DNA of 64,000 nucleotides, taken from Amycolatopsis endophytica. GTDB lineage: Bacteria > Actinomycetota > Actinomycetes > Mycobacteriales > Pseudonocardiaceae. The notes beneath the pieces were generated by a model. It had not been told where the DNA came from and searched no databases. It saw nothing but the letters and a program-made list of their open reading frames with translations. How positions within the stretch are numbered: position 1 is the stretch's first letter; each line of letters begins with the position of its first letter. Both the position numbers and the translations under genes were made by a program. Below are positions 9,228 through 17,356 of the stretch, piece by piece. Location of the stretch: positions 434,001-498,000 of the forward strand of contig NZ_JACCFK010000002.1 in the NCBI RefSeq assembly GCF_013410405.1, read 5' to 3'.

Positions 9228-10530
9228 GGTGGTCCTCCCCGTCGTCGCAGGCTTCGGCCAGGATCCGGGCGTAGCGTTGCCGCGCCTCCGCCTTCCGCGT
9301 CGGCAGGAGGTAGGGCGGGAACAACCCGTCGTCCGGTTCCGTGCCACGCAACAGCGCCTGGGCGAGGTTGACCTTGTGCACCTCGGTGGCGCCATCGGCC
9401 AGTCCCATGTGGAACGACTCGAGAACCCACCTGCCGAAGGGGAGCTCCTTCGAAATGCCCAGGGAACCGTGGATCTGGATGGCGCGGCCGGCGATGTCGG
9501 CGAGCACCTTGGGCATCGCGGCCTTCACCGCGGAGATGTCCGCGCGCACCTTGCGGTAGTCCCGGTACTTGTCGATCCGCCACGCCGTGCGCAGCACCAG
9601 CAGGCGGAACTGCTCCAGCTGGATCCAGGAGTCGGCGATCATCTCCTGCACGAGCTGCTTGTCGGCGAGGCGCTCACCCTTGGTGGTGCGGGACACCGCA
9701 CGGCGTTTCATCATGTCGAACGCCGCCTGCACGAGCCCGACCGTCCGCATCGCATGGTGGATGCGCCCGCCGCCGAGCCGGGTCTGCGCGACCGCGAAGG
9801 CCCGGCCGCGCTCGCCGAGCAGGTTCTCCGCGGGCACGCGCACATCGGTGTAGCGCAGGTATTGGTGGGTGCCGACCGGCTCGTCGTGGCCCCACACGCT
9901 CACGTCCCGCACCCGTTCGATGCCGGGCGTGCCCGCGGGCACCACGAACATCGACATGCTCCGGTGCGGCGGCGCGTCCGGCTCGGTCACCGCCATCACG
10001 ATGAGGAACTCGGCGAACAACGCGTGCGAGGAGAACCACTTCTCACCGTTGATGACCCATTCGTCACCGTCGAGCCTGGCCGTGGTGCGGAACCCGGTGG
10101 GGTCGGACCCGCCGTGCGGCTCGGTCATCGAGAAGCACGACACGATCTCACCCGCGATCAGCGGCTCGAGGTAAGTCTTCTTCAGATGCTCGGTGCCGTA
10201 GTGGGCGAGGATCTCGGCGTTGCCGGAATCGGGTGCCTGGCAACCGAACACGACCGGCCCGGAGTGGGTGCGGCCGAGCTTTTCGTTCAGCAGCGCCAGC
10301 CGTAGCTGCCCGTACCCCTTACCGCCGAGTTCCGGACCCAGGTGGCAGGCCCACAGGTTGTGCTCGCGCACCGTGTCCTGCAGCGGTTTGATCAGCGCGT
10401 TGCGCACCGGGTCCCGCGGGTTCCACGCGTGCTCGATCACCTGGTCGACCGGTTCGACCTCCTCGCGCACGAACTCCTCGACCCAGTCCAGCTCCCGCTG
10501 CACCTCGGGGCTCGTCTCGAAGCTCCACAT
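9220..10530 (-). CDS. ACAD10/11-type acyl-CoA dehydrogenase
   Basis: 436 aa. The signature differs from ordinary FadE enzymes and matches the ACAD10/11 branch: FGCQAPDSGN (95-104), SCFSMTEP (131-138), a GGGRIHHAMR helix and ADGATEVHK (378-386), whose Glu383 is in the catalytic-base region. In that branch the flavoenzyme acts with the APH-type kinase on 4-hydroxyacyl-CoA (phosphorylated intermediate, isomerisation towards 3-hydroxyacyl-CoA). ATG 10530 follows AAAGGA; longer in-frame starts run into the preceding gene. It sits between the thiolase-fold gene (14 bp away) and the kinase gene (8-bp overlap). Confidence 0.9.
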   Translation of the reverse strand: MWSFETSPEVQRELDWVEEFVREEVEPVDQVIEHAWNPRDPVRNALIKPLQDTVREHNLWACHLGPELGGKGYGQLRLALLNEKLGRTHSGPVVFGCQAPDSGNAEILAHYGTEHLKKTYLEPLIAGEIVSCFSMTEPHGGSDPTGFRTTARLDGDEWVINGEKWFSSHALFAEFLIVMAVTEPDAPPHRSMSMFVVPAGTPGIERVRDVSVWGHDEPVGTHQYLRYTDVRVPAENLLGERGRAFAVAQTRLGGGRIHHAMRTVGLVQAAFDMMKRRAVSRTTKGERLADKQLVQEMIADSWIQLEQFRLLVLRTAWRIDKYRDYRKVRADISAVKAAMPKVLADIAGRAIQIHGSLGISKELPFGRWVLESFHMGLADGATEVHKVNLAQALLRGTEPDDGLFPPYLLPTRKAEARQRYARILAEACDDGEDHRG

Positions 10531-10544
10531 GTTGAATCGTCCTT

Positions 10545-11690
10545 TCAGCGGGTGAGCACCGTGCAGGCGGAGACGCCGGGCGCACCGTAGACGTGCGTGA
10601 ACCCGACCCGCGGCCGGTCCGGCACCTGGTGGGCGCCCGCGGCCCCACGCAGCTGGAGCACGTTCTCGTAGACCTGCCGCAGCCCGGACGCGCCGATCGG
10701 CTCGCCGTTGGCCAGGCAGCCACCGTCGGTGTTGACCGGCAGCGCTCCGCCGATCGCGGTCGCACCGTCGATGATCAGCTTCTCCTGCTCGCCGTGCGCG
10801 CACAGCCCGGTTTCGGCCAGGTGCATCAGCTCGGCACCGGACTCGGTGTCCTGAATCTGCGCGACGTCCACTTCGGACGGCGCGATCCCGGCCCGCGCGA
10901 ACGCGTCGCGCGCCGCATCCACGGTCGGCGACTCGCCCCGCTCGGCGGCCAGCCACGGCCCGAACACCTCGAACGAGCCGTAACGCCGCGAACGCAGGCT
11001 CGCGCCGCGCAGGAACACCGGTTCGCCGGTGTGGTCACGGGCCCGGTCCGCGCGGCACAGCACCAGCGCCACCGCGCCCTCGCCCGGCGAGCAGTACATG
11101 TACTGGGTCAGCGGGTGGGAGATCATCGGCGCCGCCGCGATTTCGGCCGCGCTGAGCTCCCTGCGCCGCCACGCCATCGGGTTGAGCGCGCCGTTGCGGA
11201 ACGCCTTCTCCGCGATCAGGGACAGCACGTCCGGGGCGATGCCGTGGTCGTGCAGGTACCGCTGGATCTTCATGCCGAAGAACTGCGTGGTGACCATCAG
11301 CCCGGTCTCGCCGTACCAGGAGCCGATGCCGTGCTCGGCCGGGTCGGTGTTGAACGCCCCGCGCTCGTGCTTGTCGAAACCGATGACGATCCCGACGTCG
11401 GCCCGGCCCGAACGGATCGCGGCCTCGGCGGCGATCAGCGCGGACCCGCCTGTGGCGCAGCCGTTGTAGACGTTGATGAACGGCAGCCCGGTCAGACCGA
11501 GTTCGGACACCAGCGTGTCCGCGTCACCGGCCGAGTGCGACCCGCCGAACGCGAACTGCATGTCGGAAAACCACAACCCGGCGTCACGCAGCGCCTCCCG
11601 GGCCGCGTGCGCGGCCTGCGCGCGCCCGGACACACCGTCCGTGCGGCCGAACCGGTGCATGCCGATCCCGACGATCGCGACCTCAGTCAT
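10545..11690 (-). CDS. Thiolase-fold protein (Ltp/SCP2-thiolase-like) lacking both catalytic histidines
   Basis: 381 aa, both thiolase halves present. The nucleophilic-cysteine loop is kept (YNGCATGG, C78), but the His of the usual VxVHD motif is Gln280 (AQIQDTES) and the GHPxGATG His is Glu330 (GEPIGASG). The C-terminal CxG loop is replaced by THVYGAPG. It therefore probably does not do standard thiolysis. Thiolase-fold proteins encoded beside a DUF35 partner include the steroid side-chain retro-aldolase Ltp2, so carbon-carbon cleavage by aldol chemistry is a plausible alternative. It starts 8 bp inside the DUF35 gene. Confidence 0.85.
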   Translation of the reverse strand: MTEVAIVGIGMHRFGRTDGVSGRAQAAHAAREALRDAGLWFSDMQFAFGGSHSAGDADTLVSELGLTGLPFINVYNGCATGGSALIAAEAAIRSGRADVGIVIGFDKHERGAFNTDPAEHGIGSWYGETGLMVTTQFFGMKIQRYLHDHGIAPDVLSLIAEKAFRNGALNPMAWRRRELSAAEIAAAPMISHPLTQYMYCSPGEGAVALVLCRADRARDHTGEPVFLRGASLRSRRYGSFEVFGPWLAAERGESPTVDAARDAFARAGIAPSEVDVAQIQDTESGAELMHLAETGLCAHGEQEKLIIDGATAIGGALPVNTDGGCLANGEPIGASGLRQVYENVLQLRGAAGAHQVPDRPRVGFTHVYGAPGVSACTVLTR

Positions 11691-12108
11691 GGGTGTCCTC
11701 CACGAACGCGAACGTGTGCACCGGCTCGCCCTGCTCGTCGTCGGCGAACGGCACGAGCTCCAGTCGCAACGGCATGCCGATCCGCAGCCGCGCCGGATCG
11801 GTCTCGGTCAGCCTGGTCTCCACCAGCAGTTCACCGGGAAGCTCGGCGTACCCGACGCCGTAGGGCTCGTAGGCCGCGGTGCCGGTGTAGGGGGGCTTGG
11901 GGCGGAACCCCTGCACGGTCCAGGTCCACAGCGTCCCGGTGCGCGACAGCGGCACGTCCACCATCGCCGAACCGGTGCAGCGCGGGCAACCGCCCTGGCG
12001 AGGGAACGTGTACGCGCCGCAGTCGTCGCAGCGGCTGCCCACCAGCGCCACCCCGTCCGCGGTCTCGGTGAACAACGAGTCGTCCACGGTGCGCTTCCCG
12101 GCGATCAC
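11683..12108 (-). CDS. DUF35 Zn-ribbon/OB-fold protein
   Basis: 141 aa. A rubredoxin-like zinc ribbon has C27-x2-C30 and C41-x2-C44, followed by an OB-fold (TGTLWTWTVQ to the GMPLRLELVPF strand). Proteins of this family bind acyl-CoA and form obligate complexes with thiolase-fold partners (acetoacetyl/propionyl synthases, Ltp2-ChsH2). GTG 12108 overlaps the SDR stop (GTGA), and its stop lies inside the thiolase-fold gene, so a 1:1 partner relationship is likely. The frame extends upstream without a plausible ribosome binding site. Confidence 0.9.
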   Translation of the reverse strand: MIAGKRTVDDSLFTETADGVALVGSRCDDCGAYTFPRQGGCPRCTGSAMVDVPLSRTGTLWTWTVQGFRPKPPYTGTAAYEPYGVGYAELPGELLVETRLTETDPARLRIGMPLRLELVPFADDEQGEPVHTFAFVEDTHD

Positions 12109-12923
12109 GGCGCGGCCAGCCGTCCGCCGTCGACCGCGAGCAGCGACCCCGTGGTGAAGGTCGACGCCGGGCCGCAAAGGTACAGCGCGGCACCCACGAT
12201 CTCGCTGGGATCGGCGCCGCGTCCCAGCGGCCAGTCCCCGGCCATCTCGTCGAAGACCGCCATGTCCCAGTCCCTGCTGATGTCGGTGAAGAACGGCCCG
12301 GCGAGGATCGTGTTGACCCGCACTCGCGGCCCGTAGGCCTGGGCGAACCCGGCGGTGAGGGTGTTCAGCGCCGCCTTGGCCGCCGCGTAGGGCAGGTCGG
12401 CGGCGGTGGGACGCTGCGAGGCCATCGACGAGATGTTGAGGATCACCCCGCCGTCCCGGCCGGCCATCCGCTTGCCCGCGGCGGCCATGAGCCGGAACGG
12501 GCCCTTGACGTTGACCGCGACCACCTTGTCGAACAGCGTCTCGGTCACCTCGTCGAGACTCGGGTAGACCGGGGCGATGCCGGCGTTGTTGACCAGCACG
12601 TCCACTGGCCCCAGCGCGTCCTCCACCTCGTCGAGCAGCGGGCCGAGCCGGTCCCAGTCGCCGACGTGCGCGGCGTGCGCGCTGGTGCGCCTGCCGGTCT
12701 CGGCGGCGATCTGCTCGGCGAGCGCCTCGCAGCTGTCCTTCTTCCGCGACACCACGGCCACGTCCGCGCCGGCGGCGGCGAACGCGATCGCGATCTCCCG
12801 GCCCAGCCCGCGGGACCCGCCCGTGACCAGAGCCGTGCGGCCCGCGAGCGGCAGGTCCGTCAGCGCGGTCGCGCGTGCCGCGCTGACCGACCGCGCGACC
12901 GGCCTCTCCCCCGATGTGCTCAT
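12105..12923 (-). CDS. Short-chain dehydrogenase/reductase
   Basis: 272 aa classical SDR with TGGSRGLG (34-41), NNAG (112-115), a catalytic Ser in ILNISSMAS, Tyr/Lys in YAAAK and a C-terminal VDGG. It is probably a 3-hydroxyacyl-CoA or alcohol dehydrogenase in this beta-oxidation operon. The ATG at 12923 overlaps the preceding dehydrogenase stop (ATGA) and has GGAAGGA 12 nt upstream; the in-frame ATG at 12941 would give a 22-bp overlap and is less likely. A short unstructured N-terminus of about 25 residues precedes the Rossmann core. Confidence 0.88.
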   Translation of the reverse strand: MSTSGERPVARSVSAARATALTDLPLAGRTALVTGGSRGLGREIAIAFAAAGADVAVVSRKKDSCEALAEQIAAETGRRTSAHAAHVGDWDRLGPLLDEVEDALGPVDVLVNNAGIAPVYPSLDEVTETLFDKVVAVNVKGPFRLMAAAGKRMAGRDGGVILNISSMASQRPTAADLPYAAAKAALNTLTAGFAQAYGPRVRVNTILAGPFFTDISRDWDMAVFDEMAGDWPLGRGADPSEIVGAALYLCGPASTFTTGSLLAVDGGRLAAP

Positions 12924-14152
12924 CTCGGTATGTCCTTCCATGTCACGTTGCGGTCGGCGCGTGGTTCGGGCGGCAGGCCCAGCAGCCGTTCGGCGATCAC
13001 CGTGCGCTGCACCTCGTCGGTGCCGCCGGCGATCCGGTACCCGGGCGCACCCAGGAAGTGCTCGGTCCAGCGGTAGGTGCCGTCACCGGCGTCGGCCACC
13101 AGACGCGGGCCGAGCACCACGGCGGCGGCATCGGAGACCAGCTTGAGCCGGTGCGCCCAGGCCAGCTTGCGCACTGAGCTGAGCGCCCCGGGCTCGCCGC
13201 CGGACAGGCGGGTCTCGCGGTCCCGCTGGGCGGAGACCGCGGCGACCTTCTCCGCCGCCCAGACTTCGGCGAGCATCCGCCGCACGTCCGGGTCGCCGGT
13301 GCGCCCCAGCCGGCGGGCGTCCTCGGCCAGCTGCGCATAGCCGCCGCCGAGGTCGGCGTTGGCGCCGGAGTGACCCCGTTCGAACCCGAGGGTCGCGAGC
13401 GTGACACCCCAGCCGCCGCCGACCTCGCCCAGCCGCAGCGAATCGGGAATGCGGACGTCGTCGAGGAACACCTCGCAGAACGACGAGCCGCCCGACATCT
13501 GCCGCAACGGGCGCACCTGCACACCGGGGGTGTCCATCGGCAACAGGAAAGCGGTGAGCCCCTTGTGCTTGGGCACGTCCGGGTCGGTCCGGGTGATCAG
13601 TTCGCCCCAGCCGGCGAACTGCGCGCCCGAGCTCCACACCTTCTGGCCGTTGACGACCCAGTCGTCGCCGTCACGCACCGCGCGGGTGGCCAGCCCCGCC
13701 AGATCGGAGCCGGCCGAGGGCTCCGAGAACAACTGGCAGGCCAGTTCGTCGCCGCGCAGCAGCGGCCGGACCAGGCGCCGCTTCTGCCCGGGCGTGCCGA
13801 ACATCTGGACGGTGGGCGCGATCAACGCGGTGCTGACCGAGGTCAGCTCGTGCTGGCCCGGGGTCTCGAACTCCCGCTCGGCCTCGGCGAACGCCTCCTC
13901 GTGCAGGGGCGTCAGCCCGGCGCCACCGTGCTCGGCCGGCCAGGACAGCGCCCCGTACCCGGCGTCGAACCTGATCCGCGTCCACTCCTGGATGCGCGCG
14001 ATGAGAGCGCGTTCCTCGTCGAAGGGCAGATCGTGGAACACGGCGACGGAACGGCGCGCACCGTCCTGCCGGAGCGCCAGGTGCCGCGAGAGCCAGGCCC
14101 GCGCCGTCTCGGTGAACTCGGCCAGCCCGGCCCCGGTGACGTCAGCGGACAT
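12920..14152 (-). CDS. Acyl-CoA dehydrogenase
   Basis: 410 aa, full-length FadE-type flavoenzyme: N-terminal helices, [14 protein letters not shown] (FAD/substrate loop), [12 protein letters not shown], and the C-terminal [19 protein letters not shown], in which the usual E/G-G-T-S-E-I is GGTDEV. It introduces the alpha,beta double bond into an acyl-CoA. It is the first intact gene of the 14.1-8.2 kb operon. The ATG at 14152 overlaps the end of a broken SDR fragment; the in-frame ATG at 14164 is an alternative start. Its first residues (MRGSMSADV) have a decayed counterpart at 41.6 kb. Confidence 0.9.
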   Translation of the reverse strand: MSADVTGAGLAEFTETARAWLSRHLALRQDGARRSVAVFHDLPFDEERALIARIQEWTRIRFDAGYGALSWPAEHGGAGLTPLHEEAFAEAEREFETPGQHELTSVSTALIAPTVQMFGTPGQKRRLVRPLLRGDELACQLFSEPSAGSDLAGLATRAVRDGDDWVVNGQKVWSSGAQFAGWGELITRTDPDVPKHKGLTAFLLPMDTPGVQVRPLRQMSGGSSFCEVFLDDVRIPDSLRLGEVGGGWGVTLATLGFERGHSGANADLGGGYAQLAEDARRLGRTGDPDVRRMLAEVWAAEKVAAVSAQRDRETRLSGGEPGALSSVRKLAWAHRLKLVSDAAAVVLGPRLVADAGDGTYRWTEHFLGAPGYRIAGGTDEVQRTVIAERLLGLPPEPRADRNVTWKDIPR

Positions 14153-14306
14153 GGAACCCCGCATCCACCGGGAGCGCCACGCCGGTCACGTACCGCGCGG
14201 CGTCGGAGGCGGGCCACAGCACCGCGTCACTGATGTCGGACGGCTGCACCAGCTCGACCGGCAGCGCGTCGAACGCGGCGAGCTTGTCCTGTTCGGTCTC
14301 CGGCAT
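14142..14306 (-). pseudogene. C-terminal fragment of a mycofactocin-type SDR
   Basis: 54 codons behind a perfect GAGGAGGA ribosome binding site, starting [19 protein letters not shown] and ending with the SDR tail [17 protein letters not shown]. In full-length relatives about 200 residues (Rossmann motif, NNAG, Ser-Tyr-Lys) precede this tail; here they are missing. The stop overlaps the start of the downstream dehydrogenase gene, keeping the original operon spacing. It may still be translated but cannot be an enzyme. Confidence 0.7.
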
Positions 14307-14328
14307 GGCGTTCCTCCTCGAACGTCGG

Positions 14329-14495
14329 TCAGGCGGGGATCCACGGCGGGACGGTGGTGGCGTCCCGCTCCTCGGAGTGCATGCGCATCGGCTGGCCGGT
14401 TCCGGGCAGGTGCCCGGAACCGGACCGGCGTGGGGGCGCGGCGGCGGTGCCCTGCGTGGGTCCACGACCTGCAGATCCGAGTAGACGCCCGGCAA
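14329..14495 (-). pseudogene. Decayed first gene of cassette A (CoA-transferase-like start)
   Basis: After GGAGGAGGTCGG a TTG codon at 14495 opens a frame [14 protein letters not shown], which resembles the start of type III (CaiB/BaiF) CoA-transferases. It soon turns into Pro/Arg-rich nonsense. Another frame ends with [11 protein letters not shown] at 14329, 22 bp before the SDR fragment, as if the interior had been deleted. The family call is tentative. The same start with the same ribosome binding site recurs at 42026. Confidence 0.4.
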
Positions 14496-14610
14496 CCCGA
14501 CCTCCTCCGGTCACGCTCGCGGCCCCTTCGACGCCGATGGACCGAACCCTACGACGACTCGACGTCGACTTCAAGTTCGAATTGAAGTCGCCGTCAACTT
14601 CGTGTCTGAT
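14496..14610 (-). promoter_or_regulatory. Cassette A promoter with palindromic operator
   Basis: A perfect inverted repeat, GACTTCAA-7nt-TTGAAGTC, lies at 14567-14589, 72 bp before the TTG start. On the minus strand a TTGACG box (around 14595) sits next to it. The whole stretch down to the conserved CGACCTCCTCCGGTCACG (ribosome binding site) aligns with 42026-42132. This is probably the promoter and operator for the 14.1-8.2 kb operon. Confidence 0.6.
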
Positions 14611-14929
14611 CCACGTGAACGACAACGACAACACCGACTCCGCGGAGCAGTGCATCGACGAGAAGGCCGACGCGGTGTGGACGCGCATGATCGGAGAAGA
14701 GGAGCCGGGACGAGGACCAGGCGACCTACCAGCGCCTGCGCCGGGAGCCGGGAAAAGGTCCCAACTACCAATCGAGGGCCTGCCGCGGGTCGCGCTGGGC
14801 ATCTTCCGCCGGGACGGACAAGCTGCACCGCATGATCGATGACAGGTGTTCCGGCGTGACCGAGGGCCTCCACCAAGGGGATGGAGGGGATGGTGTCCTC
14901 AGCCCGCGTGGCCGGCGAACCGGTCGAGC
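14611..14929. other. Gap, no recognisable gene
   Basis: Several frames are open on both strands, but none has codon use or motifs of a protein family. It lies between cassette A's promoter and the hydrolase remnant. Confidence 0.4.
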
Positions 14930-15110
14930 ACCGGTCCCGGCCGACGCCGGAACTCCAAGTAACCGTCCCAGCGGGGACGTCGAGTCCTCGATCCAGCTCA
15001 GACCCTCGTCGGTGGCCGGGATGTCGTCGTAGATCGCCTGCGCATCCTCGGGCACGGTGAGGACCTCATCGCCGGTGGCCGGCCGGACGCGCCGCTCGAG
15101 CTCGTCGGAA
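14930..15110 (-). pseudogene. Alpha/beta-hydrolase fragment
   Basis: The minus-strand frame contains DEVLTVPEDAQAIYDDIPAT followed by DEGLSWIED, the segment around the acid residue and last strand of dienelactone-hydrolase-like alpha/beta hydrolases (a P-E-x-A-x-x-x-Y-x-x-I-P-x-x-x-K-x-L-x-W pattern). No nucleophile elbow or N-terminal half precedes it and the catalytic His region is missing. It is a remnant. Confidence 0.45.
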
Positions 15111-15266
15111 CCTTCGCGTACGCCCGCCACGCCGAGCACCCGCCTCAGGACGACCTTCTCGGTGACCGGTTGCCGTCCGGCCCAGCAACGGACGTTCGCG
15201 AAGGCCCCGTACAGCGTCACGATGAAGCACAGGCATCAGCTGAACAATGCCTCCTGCGGGACCCCG

Positions 15267-15374
15267 TCCGCGGACGGGAACGACGACGTCCTCGAGCCGG
15301 CCGGCCGGGCGCTGGCGCCGGTGCGCGAGCAAGTGGTGATCGCCACCAAGTTCCGGCACTCACTGCCTCGAGAC
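15267..15374 (+). pseudogene. Aldo/keto-reductase fragment
   Basis: A plus-strand frame reads GRALAPVREQVVIATKFRHS, the strand carrying the catalytic-lysine region of aldo/keto reductases, usually preceded by E-x-x-x-G-x-A-L. Nothing before or after belongs to the family. It is a short orphan piece and marks a former gene on the opposite strand to the hydrolase remnant. Confidence 0.5.
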
Positions 15375-15428
15375 CCTCAAGCTCGGCTTCCGATGGTCGC
15401 TGTCGGCGGCCATTGTGGTGGATCTCGT

Positions 15429-16013
15429 TTACTCGCGCGTAATGAGTCCGCCGAGATACTTGCCGACCTCCGCGACGATCTGATCGGAATTGACCCGGTC
15501 TCCGGGGCGGTACCAGCGAGCGATCGACGTGAGCGTGCTGTTGAGCAGGTTGACGACGACCGGGACGTCGATGTCGTCGCGGACCACTCCCTCGCGTTGC
15601 CCCTGTTCGAGCAGTCCGGCGGCCGAGCGGTTCACGCTCCGCGCCCAGGACTGGTAGCGGCGCAACGCCTGGGGTGACAGCTGGTGCTGGTCGGACGTGA
15701 GGACCGCGTAGTAAGGCTTGTACCGGATGGCGGAGAGAACATGCAGCTCGATGTAGGCGTCGAGTTTGTCCGCCGCCGACCACTCGCTCGCCGCGATCTT
15801 GTCGATGCCGTCCCGCAAGGGGTAGACGGCCTGTTCGACGATGGTCTCCAGTAGTTCCTGTTTGGACTTCACGTACTGGTAAACCGTGGGCTTGCTGATC
15901 CCCGCTTCGGCGGCGATGTCGGCCAGCGTGGCGTCCGTGTAGCCCTTGCGTTCGAACACCCGGGCGGCCGCATCGACCAGCTCCTGAACGTCGAGCGCGC
16001 GCCGACGCCCCAT
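15429..16013 (-). CDS. TetR-family transcriptional regulator
   Basis: 194 aa. The N-terminal helix-turn-helix is TLADIAAEAGISKPTVYQYV, followed by an all-helical ligand domain with the family's ARWYRPGDR motif near the C-terminus, typical of fatty-acid or aromatic responsive members. It is divergent from the thiolase-to-ligase operon with a 140-bp gap, so it probably represses that operon and itself. On its other side lies the gene graveyard. Confidence 0.9.
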   Translation of the reverse strand: MGRRRALDVQELVDAAARVFERKGYTDATLADIAAEAGISKPTVYQYVKSKQELLETIVEQAVYPLRDGIDKIAASEWSAADKLDAYIELHVLSAIRYKPYYAVLTSDQHQLSPQALRRYQSWARSVNRSAAGLLEQGQREGVVRDDIDVPVVVNLLNSTLTSIARWYRPGDRVNSDQIVAEVGKYLGGLITRE

Positions 16014-16153
16014 CCGGCGCCTCCTCTCTCGTCCTGACCATGTTACTGAACTGCTGGGTAGCCCTACAGGACATTAGCAGAACTTGACAACGGTAGTTGC
16101 GTCCTGAATATTTCTTGTCTACCCGGTTAAGTTATGAGTCGAGAGGAGCCAGG
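16014..16153 (+). promoter_or_regulatory. Promoter of the thiolase/ECH/SDR/LLM/ligase operon
   Basis: TTGACA at 16084-16089, a 17-bp spacer and AATATT at 16107-16112 make a good sigma-70-type promoter for the rightward operon. AT-rich sequence and a GAGGAG ribosome binding site (16143-16148) follow. Between the -35 box and the TetR start, CTGCT and AGCAG half-sites 15-20 bp apart may form part of the TetR operator, but the symmetry is weak. Confidence 0.55.
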
Positions 16154-17356
16154 ATGCCGCGGGAAGTCGACATCGTGGGAGCGGGGATCACCCCCTTCGG
16201 CAAGCGGCGGGACATGTCGCTGCGGTCGCTGGCAGCCGATGCCATGACCTCGGCGATCGATGACGCCGGCCTCACACCCGCCGACATCGGCCTGTTGGTG
16301 TTCGGGAACGCGATGGCAGGCGTGCTCACCGGGCAGGAGATGATCCGAGGCCAGGTTGCCGCGACGGAGGCCGGGCTCGCCGCGATCCCCGTGCTCAACG
16401 TGGAAAACGCATGCACGTCGTCGTCGAGCGCGGTCCATGTCGCGCTGGCCGCGATCCGGTCCGGGATGTACGACACGGTGCTCGTGTGCGGCGCCGAGAA
16501 GATGACCGGGCTGCCGACGCGGACCGTGCTGGACGCGATGACCAGCGGCGCGGACATCGAACGCATCCCGGAGGTCACGCGCGAACTGACCGGTGGCGCG
16601 GACAAGGTCGAGTCGTTCTTCATGGCGGTCTACTCGCAGATGACCCGCGCCTACCAGGCCCGATCCGGGGCGACCGCGGACGACCTGGCGGACGTGGCGG
16701 TGAAGAACTCCGCCCATGGCGCGCTGAACCCCAACGCCCAGTACCGGCGCGCGCTCAGCCGGGAGGAGGTGCTGGGCAGCAGGCCGGTAGCGCCCCCGCT
16801 GACGACACTGATGTGCTCGCCGATCGCTGACGGCGCTGCCGCGCTGGTGTTGCGCGCTGCCGATCTCGACAACTCCGAGCGCGCTCCGGTTCGCGTCCGT
16901 GCCTGCGTGCTCGGGTCGGGTGTGCCTGGGGCCGATTCGCCCGCGATTCCGCTGGAACGCCGCACAGCGCAGGCCGCCTACGCGCAGGCCGGTGTCGGTC
17001 CGGAGGATCTCGACGTCGTGGAGGTGCACGACGCGGCCTCGCCCAACGAACTGATCATGTACGAAGAACTCGGGCTGTGCGGAGTTGGCGAGGGCCCGAA
17101 GCTGCTCGCTTCGGGCGCGACAGCGCTGGGCGGCCGGGTGCCGGTGAATCCTGACGGTGGCCTTGTCTCGCGTGGGCATCCGGTCGGCGCCACCGGCTGT
17201 GCCCAGCTCGTCGAACTGGTCACGCAGCTGCGCGGCCGGGCAGGTGGGCGTCAGGTGCCCGGTGCCCGGATCGGCCTGGCCGAGAATGCCGGCGGCTACC
17301 TGCATCCCGACCCGGCCGCGTGCACGGTGACGATCCTGGAGAGGTCAGGCGCATGA
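16154..17356 (+). CDS. Thiolase of the SCP2/lipid-transfer type
   Basis: 400 aa. The catalytic set is intact: Cys87 in VENACTSSSS, His in VEVHDAAS and His in GHPVGATG, with AENAGGYLH replacing the CxG loop, as in SCP2-type thiolases. It should carry out the thiolytic step of a beta-oxidation sequence on a branched or cyclic acyl-CoA. ATG 16154 follows GAGGAG; an in-frame ATG at 16097 lies within the promoter and is rejected. Its stop overlaps the ECH start (ATGA). Compare the non-canonical thiolase-fold protein at 10545. Confidence 0.9.
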   Translation: MPREVDIVGAGITPFGKRRDMSLRSLAADAMTSAIDDAGLTPADIGLLVFGNAMAGVLTGQEMIRGQVAATEAGLAAIPVLNVENACTSSSSAVHVALAAIRSGMYDTVLVCGAEKMTGLPTRTVLDAMTSGADIERIPEVTRELTGGADKVESFFMAVYSQMTRAYQARSGATADDLADVAVKNSAHGALNPNAQYRRALSREEVLGSRPVAPPLTTLMCSPIADGAAALVLRAADLDNSERAPVRVRACVLGSGVPGADSPAIPLERRTAQAAYAQAGVGPEDLDVVEVHDAASPNELIMYEELGLCGVGEGPKLLASGATALGGRVPVNPDGGLVSRGHPVGATGCAQLVELVTQLRGRAGGRQVPGARIGLAENAGGYLHPDPAACTVTILERSGA

